64,000 nucleotides of DNA from Sphingopyxis sp. DBS4 (GCF_024628865.1 NZ_CP102384.1:1747001-1811000); one strand, 5' to 3'. Numbered from the stretch's first letter, positions 41,601 through 49,515 are shown. Translations and numbers: made by a program. The notes: a model not told the origin generated them from the sequence alone.

Positions 41601-43703
41601 TTTGCCGCCGACACCCTCTATCGCTTCCGCCGCGACGAAATTCAGGGCAACGGCCTGACCGGCCCCTATCCGCTTGGCGCGCGCGACATATTGCCGAACA
41701 GCGAGCGCATCGTCATCGAGACGCGCGACCGGCTGCACAGCGAGCGGATCGTGAACAGCGTCACGATGACGCGCAACATCGATTACGACATCGACTATCT
41801 CGCGGGCACGCTGCGTTTCCGCGCGCCGGTGCTCAGCCGTTCGTCGGCGCTCGACCCGCAATTTATCGTCGCCGAATATGAAGTCGATGGCGTTGGCGAG
41901 CGCGTGTTGAATGCGGGGGGTCGCGTCAGCTATCGATCGACCGACGAAAAACTGCGCGTCGGCGCAACGATGATCCATGACGAAGACAACAGCACCAAAA
42001 CGAACCTCGGCGGCGTCGACGCACGCTATCGCCCGAACGCCGATACCGAAGTACGCGCCGAATATGCGGTGAGCGACGCCAAGGCGAAGAACGGCGGCGC
42101 GGCGGCGGTGGGAACCGCCAAGGCGTGGCTGATCGAAGCCGAGCATCACAGCCGCAGCATGGACGTCCTCGCCTATGTCCGCGAGCGCGAAGCGGGTTTC
42201 GGCACCGGTCAATTGAACAGCGGTGAGGACGGCACGCGCAAATTCGGCTTCGATGCCCGCGTCAAGGCCAGCCGCAGCCTGTCGCTGACGGGCAGCGCGT
42301 GGCAGGAGGATTATCTGAACGTCGATGCGCGCCGCCGCGCCGCCAAGGCGCTGGTCGAATATGACAATGGCACCACCGTGATGCGCGCGGGCCTGACCCA
42401 TGCCGACGATCGCCTCACCGACGGGTCGCGCAATACGTCCGACATCGTCCAGCTCGGTGCGACGCAGCGATTGTTCGACAAGAAACTCGAGCTCGACGCA
42501 CAGACCGAATTCGCGCTCGGCGGCGACGACGCCAGCGTCGATTTCCCGACTCGTCACCGCATCGGTGCGCGCTACGCGGTGACACGCGACGTCAATCTGG
42601 TCGGCAGCTATGAGATCGCCGACGGCGACACGGTCAAGGCACGCACCGCCCGCCTCGGCTTCGACCTCGCGCCTTGGGCCGGGGCGCGGCTGCTCGCGAC
42701 CGCGAACCAGCAGGACATCGGCGAATATGGCCCGCGCAGCTTTGCCGCCTATGGTCTGTCGCAATCGCTGAAACTCGACGAACGCTGGTCGATCGATCTG
42801 TCGGTCGACGGCAACCGTACCCTCGGCGGCATTCGCGCCAGGGACGTGCTCAACGCCGCGCAGCCGGTCGCCTCGGGCGGCTTCCTCGGCGACAACGGCA
42901 CGCTGACCGAGGATTTCCTCGCAGTCAGCGCGGGCGCGACCTATCGCACCCCGCGCTGGACGTTGACCGGTCGCGCCGAATATCGCGACGGCGAACTCGC
43001 CGACCGCACGGGCCTGACGCTCGGTGCGCTGCGCCAGCTCGGCGAAGGCCAGGCGCTCGGCGCGCTCTTCACCTATGCGAAGGCGAGCGGCAGCGGGACC
43101 ACGCCCACGACCGAAGTCATCAGCTTCGAGGCGAGTTGGGCGCACCGTCCCGCCGATTCGCAGCTTTCGTGGCTCAACAAGAGCGAATTTCGCTCGGACA
43201 AGGTGCGCGGCGCGGTCGCGGGTCAGGCCGGGCCGATCGGCGGCGCCGCGCTGACCATCGACGGCGACGCGACCAGCCGCCGCCTGCTCAACAGCCTGTC
43301 GGTGAACTGGACCCCGCTCAAGACTCATGGCGGCGAGTGGACCGAACGCGCCGAGATCGGCTTCTTCTGGGGTACCCGCTACAGCTTCGACCGCTTCGGC
43401 GAAGACGACGTAAAGGGCTGGTCGAACCTGCTCGGCGCCGATTTCCGCTTCAACCTCGGCGAGCATGTCGATGTCGGCGCTTCGGGTACCGCGCGGATCG
43501 GCACCGGCGGCGACACCATCGCCTGGGCCGCGGGGCCGACGGTGACGCTAGCGCCGATGAAGAACGCCAACGTCACTTTGGGCTATAATTTCGCGGGCTT
43601 CCACGACCGCGATTTCGAGGACGCGCGCTTCTCGCGCTCGGGCGCTTATGTGACGTTCCGGCTGAAGTTCGACCAAACGAGCTTTGCTGGATTGGGGCTT
43701 TAG
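38613..43703 (+). CDS. Giant exported DUF11/SdrD-like protein with C-terminal outer-membrane barrel
   Basis: 1,696 aa. The signal peptide (1-27) ends AHA. The mature start QVISNTASAEWTDGG again carries the cluster motif. Residues about 60-350 are beta-rich repeats with cysteine pairs. A DUF11 domain lies at about 366-490 (LVLRKTTSTQTAVPGDVVQYRIEV). A carboxypeptidase-regulatory/SdrD-like fold lies at about 497-560 (GVRVMLQDGSYTVTDEGGRYHFEGV). More Ig-like units reach about 845. From about 852 (TVVGFATGTIGYNT) to the end, alternating strands with Asp/Arg turns look like a large outer-membrane barrel. The last aromatic strand (AYVTFRLKF) is followed by ten extra residues. It is probably the anchor or export channel for proteins A-C; this is inference. 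Confidence 0.85.
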   Translation: MPFRQAYMSFVAALAAAALLPAGPAHAQVISNTASAEWTDGGQPGQIMSNRVDVTVRARPPEQPVIKTYRLVGSGGDKTAPLVPTRCAAANPGARAAAGSLIQLAGAYAGLSTAPASLQSSDAFRAGEVLVVGVALASANVDPNAIDTLPVVLDLANGDSERITLTETAANSGEFAGFINTIGVPPAVVAGDCRLSVDPGSPIQLRVTDQANASLVATATIDFLVDPFGMVFDSGDGSAVPGSRVTLIDTATGQPAQVFGDDGTSAYPATIVTGQDVADASGRVYSFPAGDYRFPFVAPGSYRLIVEPPAPYSAPSKSSAADLAGLRRPDDGQPFTITDASYSRVFTLDSPAPVRVDIPVDQPGLPLVLRKTTSTQTAVPGDVVQYRIEVANRDARRSTGVVTVRDTLPAGMRLRADTVRVNGARVDAAVNANGRDFTVALPPIAPAGSVLLTYVAEVTVSAQPGSALNRASAADNRGTESNVAEATIAIKRDQLGDRMTIIGRITDGGCAVNPGKAPGIAGVRVMLQDGSYTVTDEGGRYHFEGVRPGLHVVQIDPSTLPLDREAVDCARSTASAGSAISRFVEGRGGSLKRADFRAAAAAPRTVPDSVKFKAPKPMSDPDAAGAHRDWLAGQAPGIGWLFPDIDHNPRTKAIRAAIKHAPGQKVSLTINGKPVDALTFEGVSKSADGLIAVSLWRGIEIREGDNRLAATVTDASGAVVETLERSVHYAITPMRATLIREKSVLVADGVTRPVIAVRLTDRDGKPIRSGLTGDFSVPAPYYPAVEADAQQARQLSGLERAQPVWRIDGDDGIAYIELEPTTASGTLTMDFAFRDDKVERKQTIETWLDPGDRPWTVVGFATGTIGYNTLDDRMEPVAETLDDLNADARLALYAKGRIQGKWLMTLAYDSDKDQDDSRFGGVIDPRAYYTIYADRGETRYDAASVRKLYLRLERPQFYAMFGDIETGISEPQLARYQRALNGSKAEYRGRNLAATAFAADTLYRFRRDEIQGNGLTGPYPLGARDILPNSERIVIETRDRLHSERIVNSVTMTRNIDYDIDYLAGTLRFRAPVLSRSSALDPQFIVAEYEVDGVGERVLNAGGRVSYRSTDEKLRVGATMIHDEDNSTKTNLGGVDARYRPNADTEVRAEYAVSDAKAKNGGAAAVGTAKAWLIEAEHHSRSMDVLAYVREREAGFGTGQLNSGEDGTRKFGFDARVKASRSLSLTGSAWQEDYLNVDARRRAAKALVEYDNGTTVMRAGLTHADDRLTDGSRNTSDIVQLGATQRLFDKKLELDAQTEFALGGDDASVDFPTRHRIGARYAVTRDVNLVGSYEIADGDTVKARTARLGFDLAPWAGARLLATANQQDIGEYGPRSFAAYGLSQSLKLDERWSIDLSVDGNRTLGGIRARDVLNAAQPVASGGFLGDNGTLTEDFLAVSAGATYRTPRWTLTGRAEYRDGELADRTGLTLGALRQLGEGQALGALFTYAKASGSGTTPTTEVISFEASWAHRPADSQLSWLNKSEFRSDKVRGAVAGQAGPIGGAALTIDGDATSRRLLNSLSVNWTPLKTHGGEWTERAEIGFFWGTRYSFDRFGEDDVKGWSNLLGADFRFNLGEHVDVGASGTARIGTGGDTIAWAAGPTVTLAPMKNANVTLGYNFAGFHDRDFEDARFSRSGAYVTFRLKFDQTSFAGLGL

Positions 43704-43705
43704 TG

Positions 43706-43794
43706 CTCGTCATTGCGAGGAGCCGAAGGCGACGCGGCAATCCAGAGCCGGCGTGAACCGCCCTGGATTGCTTCGCTTCGCTCGCAATGACGAG
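43706..43794. repeat. REP-like repeat between convergent genes
   Basis: Begins CTCGTCATTGCGAGGAGCC and ends GCTCGCAATGACGAG. The outer 14 bases are a perfect inverted repeat, with inner CAATCCAG/CTGGATTG arms. This is the GTCATTGCGAG-type REP widespread in sphingomonads. It sits between the giant protein gene and bkdB, where transcripts from both sides meet. Confidence 0.85.
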
Positions 43795-43799
43795 GTTTA

Positions 43800-45104
43800 T
43801 CAATCCGCGAACAGCAGGACCGGCGTCTCGATCAGCTTCTTCAGCGCCTGAACATAGCTCGCGGCGTCCCAGCCGTCGACGACGCGGTGGTCGCAACTGA
43901 TCGACAGGTTCATCAGCTTCGCGCGGCGAATGTCGTCGCCGTCAAAGACGGGACGCTCGACGATCTTGTTCGGCCCGATGATCGCGACCTCCGGCCGGTT
44001 GATCACCGGCGTCGTCGCGATGCCGCCGAGCGGACCCAGTGAGGTAACCGTCAGCGTGCCGCCGGTCAGTTCCTCGACCTTCGCCTTGCCGGCGCGCGCG
44101 GCCTCCGCGAGACGCGTGATTTCGCTTGCAAGCTGCCAGACATTCTTGTCCTGCGCGTCGCGGATCACCGGGACCATCAGCCCCGCGTCGGTCTGCGTCG
44201 CCATGCCGAGATGCACGGCGCCATAGCGCGTCACCACGCCGCCTTCGTCGTCATAGCGCGCGTTGATCATCGGAAACTGCGGGATGGTGCGGCAGATCGC
44301 GACGATCAGGAAAGGCAGCATCGTCAGCTTGGGGCGCTGGCCGCGATTGGCGTTGAGGTCGGCGCGCATCTCTTCGAGCGCGGTGACGTCCATTTCCTCG
44401 ACATAGGTGAAATGGGGGATCGCGCGCTTCGACGCCGCCATATTCTCGGCGATCTTGCGCCGCATTCCGATGACCTTGACCGGCTCATCCGCGCGCGCGC
44501 GGCTCGCGCCGGGAGCATGATAGCCCTGCCCGGCGCCGTAGCGCAGGAAAGCGTCGAGGTCGGCATGGCGAATGCGGTCGCCCTCGGCCTGAACCTGCGA
44601 CAGGTCGACGCCGAGATCGCGCGCACGAGCGCGGACGGCGGGGGAAGCGAGAACGGCCTTATCTCCCCTCCCGCTTGCGGGAGGGGTCGGGGGAGGGCTT
44701 GTTTCGGCGGTGACCGGCGGGGCGGGTTCGACACGCCCTCCCCTAGCCCCTTCCGCACGCGGGAGGGGAGCTTCTTCCGCCACCGATACCTCTTCTGCCC
44801 CCGGCGTTTCCACGACGACCTCTTCCTCGACCGCTTCCGCGGCGGGTACTTCCGCGACCTCGCCCTCGGTCTCGATCACCGCGAGCGTCGATCCGATCGC
44901 GACCATGTCGCCGACCTCGCCCGCCAGTTCGACAACGATCCCCGTTACCGGCGATTCCATTTCGACGGTCGCCTTGTCGGTCATCATGTCGGCAAGCTGC
45001 GCGTCTTCTTCGATGCGGTCGCCTACACGCACGTGCCACGCGACGATTTCGGCCTCGGCAATGCCTTCGCCGATGTCGGGCAGACGGAATGAATAGCGGG
45101 CCAT
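43800..45104 (-). CDS. bkdB: Branched-chain 2-oxoacid dehydrogenase E2 (lipoyl acyltransferase)
   Basis: Core of the branched-chain 2-oxoacid dehydrogenase complex, 434 aa. It has a lipoyl domain (1-77) with lipoyl Lys44 in MTDKATVEM, and a linker (78-150). A subunit-binding domain (about 152-188, VLASPAVRARARDLGVDLSQV) follows, then a catalytic CAT domain ending SCDHRVVDGWDAA with the active-site His and Asp. Part of the linker (about 112-148) is encoded by a REP-type inverted repeat. Four bases separate it from the E1-beta stop. Confidence 0.95.
   Translation of the reverse strand: MARYSFRLPDIGEGIAEAEIVAWHVRVGDRIEEDAQLADMMTDKATVEMESPVTGIVVELAGEVGDMVAIGSTLAVIETEGEVAEVPAAEAVEEEVVVETPGAEEVSVAEEAPLPRAEGARGGRVEPAPPVTAETSPPPTPPASGRGDKAVLASPAVRARARDLGVDLSQVQAEGDRIRHADLDAFLRYGAGQGYHAPGASRARADEPVKVIGMRRKIAENMAASKRAIPHFTYVEEMDVTALEEMRADLNANRGQRPKLTMLPFLIVAICRTIPQFPMINARYDDEGGVVTRYGAVHLGMATQTDAGLMVPVIRDAQDKNVWQLASEITRLAEAARAGKAKVEELTGGTLTVTSLGPLGGIATTPVINRPEVAIIGPNKIVERPVFDGDDIRRAKLMNLSISCDHRVVDGWDAASYVQALKKLIETPVLLFAD
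44663..44770. repeat. REP-type inverted repeat inside the bkdB coding region
   Basis: Two 36-bp arms (44663-44698 and 44735-44770) are reverse complements at about 31 of 36 positions. Each holds the small hairpin CTCCCGC-TT-GCGGGAG or a diverged version. The arms and the 36-bp loop keep the E2 reading frame and code for a Pro/Gly/Arg-rich stretch of the flexible linker. Confidence 0.85.
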
Positions 45105-45108
45105 GGCG

Positions 45109-46131
45109 TCAGTCCTTCAAGATCTTGGTCAGCGCGGTCGCAATGCGGACCGGGCCGGGGAAATAGGCCCATTCGAGGCTGTGCGGATAGGGCGTGTCGA
45201 AGCCGGTCACGCGCTCGACCGGCGCCTCCAGATGATAGAAGCAGCGTTCCTGCACCAGCGCCGCCAGTTCGGCGCCGAAGCCCGAGGTGCGCGTCGCTTC
45301 GTGGATGATCAGGCAGCGCCCGGTCTTCTTCACCGACGCCTCGATCGCCTCGACATCGAGCGGCAGCAGCGTGCGCAGGTCGAGGATTTCGGCGTCGACG
45401 CCCATCTCCTCGATGATCGTCTTCGCGACATGCACCATCGTGCCATAAGCGAGCACGGTCACCGCCTCGCCTTCGCGCACCGTCGCCGCCTTGCCGAGGT
45501 CGATGCGGTAATAGCCCTCGGGCACCGCGCTCGCATCATGCTTCGACCAGGGCTCGACCGGGCGGTCGTAATAGCCGCTGAACGGGCCGTTATAGATGCG
45601 CTTGGGCTCGAGGAAGACGACGGGGTCGTTGTCCTCGATCGCCGCGATCAGCAGGCCCTTGGCATCATAAGGGTTCGACGGGATCACCGTCTTGACGCCG
45701 CAGATATGCGTCATGATGCTCTCGGGCGACTGGCTGTGCGTCTGGCCGCCGAAGATGCCGCCGCCGAACGGCGTGCGTACGGTCATCGGGCAGATGAAGT
45801 CATTCGCCGAGCGGTAGCGCAGCCGTGCCGCCTCCGAAACGAGTTGGTCGAGCCCCGGATAGATATAGTCGGCGAACTGGATTTCGGGAACCGGGCGCAG
45901 GCCATAGGCGCCCATGCCGACCGCGACGCCGATGATGCCGCATTCGTTGATCGGCGTGTCGAACACCCGCGTCTTGCCATGCTTTTTCTGAAGGCCCGCG
46001 GTGGCGCGGAACACGCCGCCGAAAAAGCCGACATCCTCGCCCATCACGACGGTGGCGGGATCGCGTTCGAGCATGATGTCCATGGCGCTGTTGATCGCCT
46101 CGATCATGTTCATGGTCTTAGTCTCGGCCAT
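45109..46131 (-). CDS. bkdA2: Branched-chain 2-oxoacid dehydrogenase E1 beta subunit
   Basis: Transketolase-like beta subunit of E1, 340 aa. It shows MGEDVGFFGGVFRAT, the TPP-site region GVAVGMGAYGLRPVPEIQFADYI, and the C-terminal RTLLPLDVEAI. The start MAETKTMNMIEAI shares bases with the E1-alpha stop (TAATG), so the two subunits are coupled. Longer open frame upstream is a shadow of E1-alpha. Confidence 0.95.
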   Translation of the reverse strand: MAETKTMNMIEAINSAMDIMLERDPATVVMGEDVGFFGGVFRATAGLQKKHGKTRVFDTPINECGIIGVAVGMGAYGLRPVPEIQFADYIYPGLDQLVSEAARLRYRSANDFICPMTVRTPFGGGIFGGQTHSQSPESIMTHICGVKTVIPSNPYDAKGLLIAAIEDNDPVVFLEPKRIYNGPFSGYYDRPVEPWSKHDASAVPEGYYRIDLGKAATVREGEAVTVLAYGTMVHVAKTIIEEMGVDAEILDLRTLLPLDVEAIEASVKKTGRCLIIHEATRTSGFGAELAALVQERCFYHLEAPVERVTGFDTPYPHSLEWAYFPGPVRIATALTKILKD

Positions 46132-47438
46132 TATTCGGGCTTCCAGTTGGGGCCGAACTTGGCCTCCTGCTCGGCGAGCATCTGGGCGCATTGCTCCTTG
46201 AGGTGCCACGGCATCTCCTCGAACACGTCCTGAAACATCGTCTCGAACGGCTGGTGCATACCGTGACCCAAAATGCCGAGCTTTTCTGCCTGCTTCTGGG
46301 TCGTCTTCACCAGATCGTCGAGTTCCTTCGCCTGCGCCGCATGGCGCTCTGCATCCCATTCGCCGAGCAGTTCGAGATGCTGCGCCAGCCGCGCGATCGG
46401 ATCGCCGAACGGCCAGACCGTCGCCTCGTCGGCGGGGCGATAAGCGCTCGGGTCGTCCGACGTGCTGTGTCCCTCGCTGCGATAGGTGAAATGCTCGATC
46501 AGCGTCGGGCCGTTATTCGTCCGCGCGCGGTCCGCGGCCCACTGAGTCGCCGCATAGACCGCGAGCGGATCGTTGCCGTCGACGCGCAGCCCGGCGATGC
46601 CATAGCCGACCGCGCGCGCCGCGAAGGTCGTGCGCTCGCCGCCCGCAAAACCCGAGAAGCTGGAAATCGCCCACTGGTTATTGACGACGTTGAAGATGAC
46701 CGGCGCATTATAGACGGTCGCAAAGGTCAACGCCGAATGAAAGTCGCCCTCGGCCGACGATCCTTCGCCGCACCATGTGGTCGCGATGCGGTTGTCGCCC
46801 TTCGACGCCGAGGCCATCGCCCAACCCACCGCCTGCGGATACTGCGTCGCGAGATTGCCCGACACGCTGAAGAAGCCATGCTCGGGCGCCGAATACATGA
46901 TCGGAAGCTGCCGGCCGAGCAGGTGATCGCCGCGGTTCGAGTAAATCTGGTTCATCATCTGGATCAGCGGATAATCGCGCGTGATCAGAACGCCCTGCTG
47001 GCGATAGCTGGGAAACACCATGTCGGTGCGGTCGATCGCCATCGTCGAGGCGACCGAGGTCGCCTCCTCGCCGGTGCATTTCATGTAGAAGCTGGTCTTG
47101 CCCTGCCGCTGCGCGCGGAACATGCGATCGTCGAAGGCGCGGACGAGCATCATCGTGCGCAGCATCGTGCGCAGCCGGTCGGGCGACAGCTTCGGGTCCC
47201 ACGGTCCCTTGGCCGCACCGTCGAAATCGAGCACGCGGACGAGGCCATAGCAAAGCTCGCGCATCGCATCGGGCTTGGTCGCTTCGCCGGGACGCGGAGT
47301 CGCGTCGACCGCGGGAATCGCGATATCGCCGAAATCGGGGGTGTCGCCGGGGCGATAGCGCGGCTCGGGAATATGGAGCGACAGCGGCGGCAGATTGCTC
47401 GCCGAACGCCCCGGTTTCGCCTTCGGCGATTCGGGCAT
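46131..47438 (-). CDS. bkdA1: Branched-chain 2-oxoacid dehydrogenase E1 alpha subunit
   Basis: TPP-binding alpha subunit that decarboxylates branched-chain 2-oxoacids, 435 aa. It shows the TPP motif GEGSSAEGDFHSALTFATVYNAPVIFNVVNNQ. YRSEGHSTSDDPSAYR is the phosphorylation-loop region typical of BCKDH rather than pyruvate dehydrogenase. The N-terminal 60 residues are a family-typical extension. It is first in bkdA1-bkdA2-bkdB; no E3 gene is adjacent. Confidence 0.94.
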   Translation of the reverse strand: MPESPKAKPGRSASNLPPLSLHIPEPRYRPGDTPDFGDIAIPAVDATPRPGEATKPDAMRELCYGLVRVLDFDGAAKGPWDPKLSPDRLRTMLRTMMLVRAFDDRMFRAQRQGKTSFYMKCTGEEATSVASTMAIDRTDMVFPSYRQQGVLITRDYPLIQMMNQIYSNRGDHLLGRQLPIMYSAPEHGFFSVSGNLATQYPQAVGWAMASASKGDNRIATTWCGEGSSAEGDFHSALTFATVYNAPVIFNVVNNQWAISSFSGFAGGERTTFAARAVGYGIAGLRVDGNDPLAVYAATQWAADRARTNNGPTLIEHFTYRSEGHSTSDDPSAYRPADEATVWPFGDPIARLAQHLELLGEWDAERHAAQAKELDDLVKTTQKQAEKLGILGHGMHQPFETMFQDVFEEMPWHLKEQCAQMLAEQEAKFGPNWKPE

Positions 47439-47486
47439 ATCTTCTTCCCTTCGGGGCGCGAATCAGCGCCTAGTTATATTTCGTGC

Positions 47487-47522
47487 TGGCGACATATTAT
47501 TTCAGTCGCCATGGAAATGCAA
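47487..47522 (-). promoter_or_regulatory. bkd promoter with overlapping palindromic operator
   Basis: On the minus strand TTGCAT (47522-47517), 17 bases, then TAATAT (47499-47494) make a good sigma70-type promoter. A perfect inverted repeat TGGCGAC-N11-GTCGCCA (47487-47511) straddles the -10 element, the position expected of a repressor site. The regulator is not in the window; an Lrp-, GntR- or MerR-type regulator of branched-chain catabolism is plausible. Confidence 0.6.
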
Positions 47523-47531
47523 CGCCGGTGG

Positions 47532-48467
47532 TCAGACTGCGACGGGCGCGGAAATATGGGATTGCGGCGCATAGGCTTCGACCGCAAAATCATCGAACCG
47601 GTAGTCGAAAATGCTCGAAGGACGGCGGAGGATGCGCAGCTTCGGCGCACCCTCGGGAACCCGCCGCAACTGCTCCTCGACCAGTTCGGCATGGTTGAGA
47701 TAAAGGTGCACGTCGCCGCCGGTCCACACGACCTCGTGCGCGTGAAGATCGCATTGCTGCGCGATCATCCGCGTCAACAGCGCCGCCTCGAAGATGTTGA
47801 AGGCAAAGCCGAGCCCGAGATCGCACGAGCGCTGAAAGAGCAGGCACGACAGCCCGCCGTCGCTGCGGACGTGGAATTGATAGGTCATGTGGCACGGCGG
47901 CAACGCCATCCGGTCCAAATCGGCGACGTTCCAGCCGGTGAAGATATGGCGGCGCGAGCCCGGATTGGTCTTGAGCGACTCGATCAACGCCGCGATCTGG
48001 TTATGCCCCTCTGCGGCGCGGCGGAAGAGTCCCTCGCCTGCCGCTTCGTAGCGCGGCCAGTTCACCCATTGATGACCGTAGACGGGACCGAGATCGCCCC
48101 ACCGTGCCGCGAAATCCGCGTCGGCGACGATCCGCGCCTCGAAATCGGCCGCGCTGATCGCCTCGCCGGTCGTGCGGCGATAGCTATCGAGCGGCCAGTC
48201 GGTCCAGATCTTCACCCCCTGCGCCACCAGCGCGCGGATATTGGTGTCGCCGGTCAGGAACCAGAGCAGTTCGCGCAGCGCAGTCTTCCAATAGACGCGT
48301 TTCGTCGTCAGCAGCGGGATCGCGTCGTCCTTCAGCGAGAATCGCATCGTCTCGCCGAACAGCGAGCGCGTGCCGACTCCGGTGCGGTCGACGCGCTCGT
48401 CGCCCTCGGTCCAGATGCGCCGCATCAGGTCGAGATATTGCAGCTCATAATGGATGGAATCGGACAA
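47532..48467 (-). CDS. thyA: Thymidylate synthase
   Basis: Makes dTMP from dUMP and methylene-THF, 311 aa. It shows RTGVGTRSLFG, KRVYWKTALRELLWFLTGDTN, the catalytic LPPCHMTYQF and FNIFEAALLTRMIAQQ. The start is a TTG at 48467 (then SDSIHYELQYLDLMRR), preceded by GAGGAG with a 6-base spacer and giving the family N-terminus; an ATG at 48521 would add 18 unconserved residues and lacks such a site. Several short inserts make it longer than E. coli ThyA (264 aa). Confidence 0.93.
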   Translation of the reverse strand: MSDSIHYELQYLDLMRRIWTEGDERVDRTGVGTRSLFGETMRFSLKDDAIPLLTTKRVYWKTALRELLWFLTGDTNIRALVAQGVKIWTDWPLDSYRRTTGEAISAADFEARIVADADFAARWGDLGPVYGHQWVNWPRYEAAGEGLFRRAAEGHNQIAALIESLKTNPGSRRHIFTGWNVADLDRMALPPCHMTYQFHVRSDGGLSCLLFQRSCDLGLGFAFNIFEAALLTRMIAQQCDLHAHEVVWTGGDVHLYLNHAELVEEQLRRVPEGAPKLRILRRPSSIFDYRFDDFAVEAYAPQSHISAPVAV

Positions 48468-48606
48468 AAGACGCTCCTCGCTGTCGCTCTCTTTGCTAGG
48501 CCCCGTGCCGCGGCTCGACAAGGGGGTCGGCGGTGCGGGGCGGCAATCCTCCGATACGGCTCAATCGCCGCTTGGGCGACCGTGGCGCCCGTCGCACAAG
48601 CGCGGG

Positions 48607-49035
48607 ATGATCCTGCGCGAACCCATCGACAAGCGACCGCATGTTGCGGGAGCCGCCGGCTTCGTGCCCCGCGACGCCGAAGATGCGATCGCGCGCCATC
48701 TGCTGCGGCCGATGCTATTCGCCGATCGCGAAATCGCGCTGCTCGCGGGCTTCGACGCCTATGGCCGGCTTGCCGGACTCGAAAGCGTCGCGGGCGATAC
48801 GAGCGGGCGCTGCGTCATCACGCCTGCCTGCTGGAACCGCCTGCTCGGCCGGCGCGTCGCCACCGTGCTGATGGCACACAACCACCCGTCCGGAATCGCG
48901 CGGCCCAGCGAGGCCGACCTGCGCTGTACGCAGGAGGCCGGGCAGTTCCTGCGGTTGATCGGCATCGACCTGTCGGATCATCTGATCTTCGTCGAGAACG
49001 GACATTTCAGCTTTCGCAGCGCCGGGCTGATCTAG
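48607..49035 (+). CDS. RadC-like JAB domain protein, short form
   Basis: A 142-aa protein that is only the JAB/MPN+ part of the RadC family. The metalloprotease-type motif AHNHPSG with a following SEADLR (His, His, Ser, Asp) is intact, and the end DHLIFVENGHFSFRSAGL is typical. The N-terminal helix-hairpin part of full RadC (about 220 aa) is missing. The ATG at 48607 is the first that fits. It is divergent from thyA. Role in DNA metabolism is assumed for the family but unproven. Confidence 0.82.
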   Translation: MILREPIDKRPHVAGAAGFVPRDAEDAIARHLLRPMLFADREIALLAGFDAYGRLAGLESVAGDTSGRCVITPACWNRLLGRRVATVLMAHNHPSGIARPSEADLRCTQEAGQFLRLIGIDLSDHLIFVENGHFSFRSAGLI

Positions 49036-49086
49036 GCCCCTGCATCGGATGGCCGTTAACCGCCGGAAGCTGCCCTATCCCCTCTT

Positions 49087-49164
49087 CGTCACCCCGGACT
49101 TGATCCGGGGTCTCGCTTCTTCGAGGTCGCTGAGCGGGACCCCGGATCAAGTCCGGGGTGACGA
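49087..49164. repeat. Perfect paired REP element
   Basis: A perfect 26-bp inverted repeat. Each arm is itself a hairpin, CACCCCGGA-CTTGA-TCCGGGGT, the same unit as the single copy at 20583-20611. It lies in the 306-bp gap between the JAB gene and tRNA-Pro; I see nothing else in that gap beyond the region leading into the tRNA. Confidence 0.9.
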
Positions 49165-49341
49165 GGGCTGGGAACGACCGTTCCCCGCCCCAAAGCCGCC
49201 ACTCCAACATGCATCAATAGGCCCGATGCCATCGCCAGCACACAATCATCGCACTCATGCCGATTGGCGCTTGATGTTCGCAAATTGCGCGTCTAGAGGA
49301 CCGCCCTGCCTTCGCGCCGGTCCGCCGGTGCAAAGATCGGT

Positions 49342-49418
49342 CGGGGAGTAGCTCAGCCTGGTAGAGCACTGTCTTCGGGAGGCAGGGGCCGGAGGTTCGA
49401 ATCCTCTCTCCCCGACCA
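49342..49418 (+). tRNA. tRNA-Pro (CGG)
   Basis: A 77-nt cloverleaf. The acceptor CGGGGAG pairs with CTCCCCG, anticodon stem is CTGTC/GGCAG with loop TTCGGGA (anticodon CGG), T loop GGTTCGAATCC, and CCA is encoded. Confidence 0.97.
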
Positions 49419-49515
49419 GCTTATTTCCGCAATCGATATGAGACCGCAACGCAGCCGCGCCTGTGCGCGAAAATCGGCACTCTGCCGGATCGGTTTCTTT
49501 TGTAATCAACGGCTC

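Noticed and set aside
39588..43466. A 1,292-codon open frame on the minus strand opposite the giant surface protein gene
   Set aside because: Shadow of the high-GC codon bias of the plus-strand gene; its product is Arg/Ala/Asp/Gly-rich with no domain or export signal, while the plus-strand product has a signal peptide and clear domains.
43706..43794. Inverted repeats as ends of an insertion sequence
   Set aside because: The inner segment is under 100 bp and there is no transposase gene or target duplication; it matches the REP-type elements instead.
46191..49103. A 970-codon plus-strand frame across bkdA1, the bkd promoter and thyA
   Set aside because: Crosses three well-supported features on the other strand; composition is typical of a shadow frame.
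49087..49164. Paired repeats as a CRISPR array
   Set aside because: Only two inverted, not direct, copies of a palindrome and no regular spacers or cas genes anywhere in the window.
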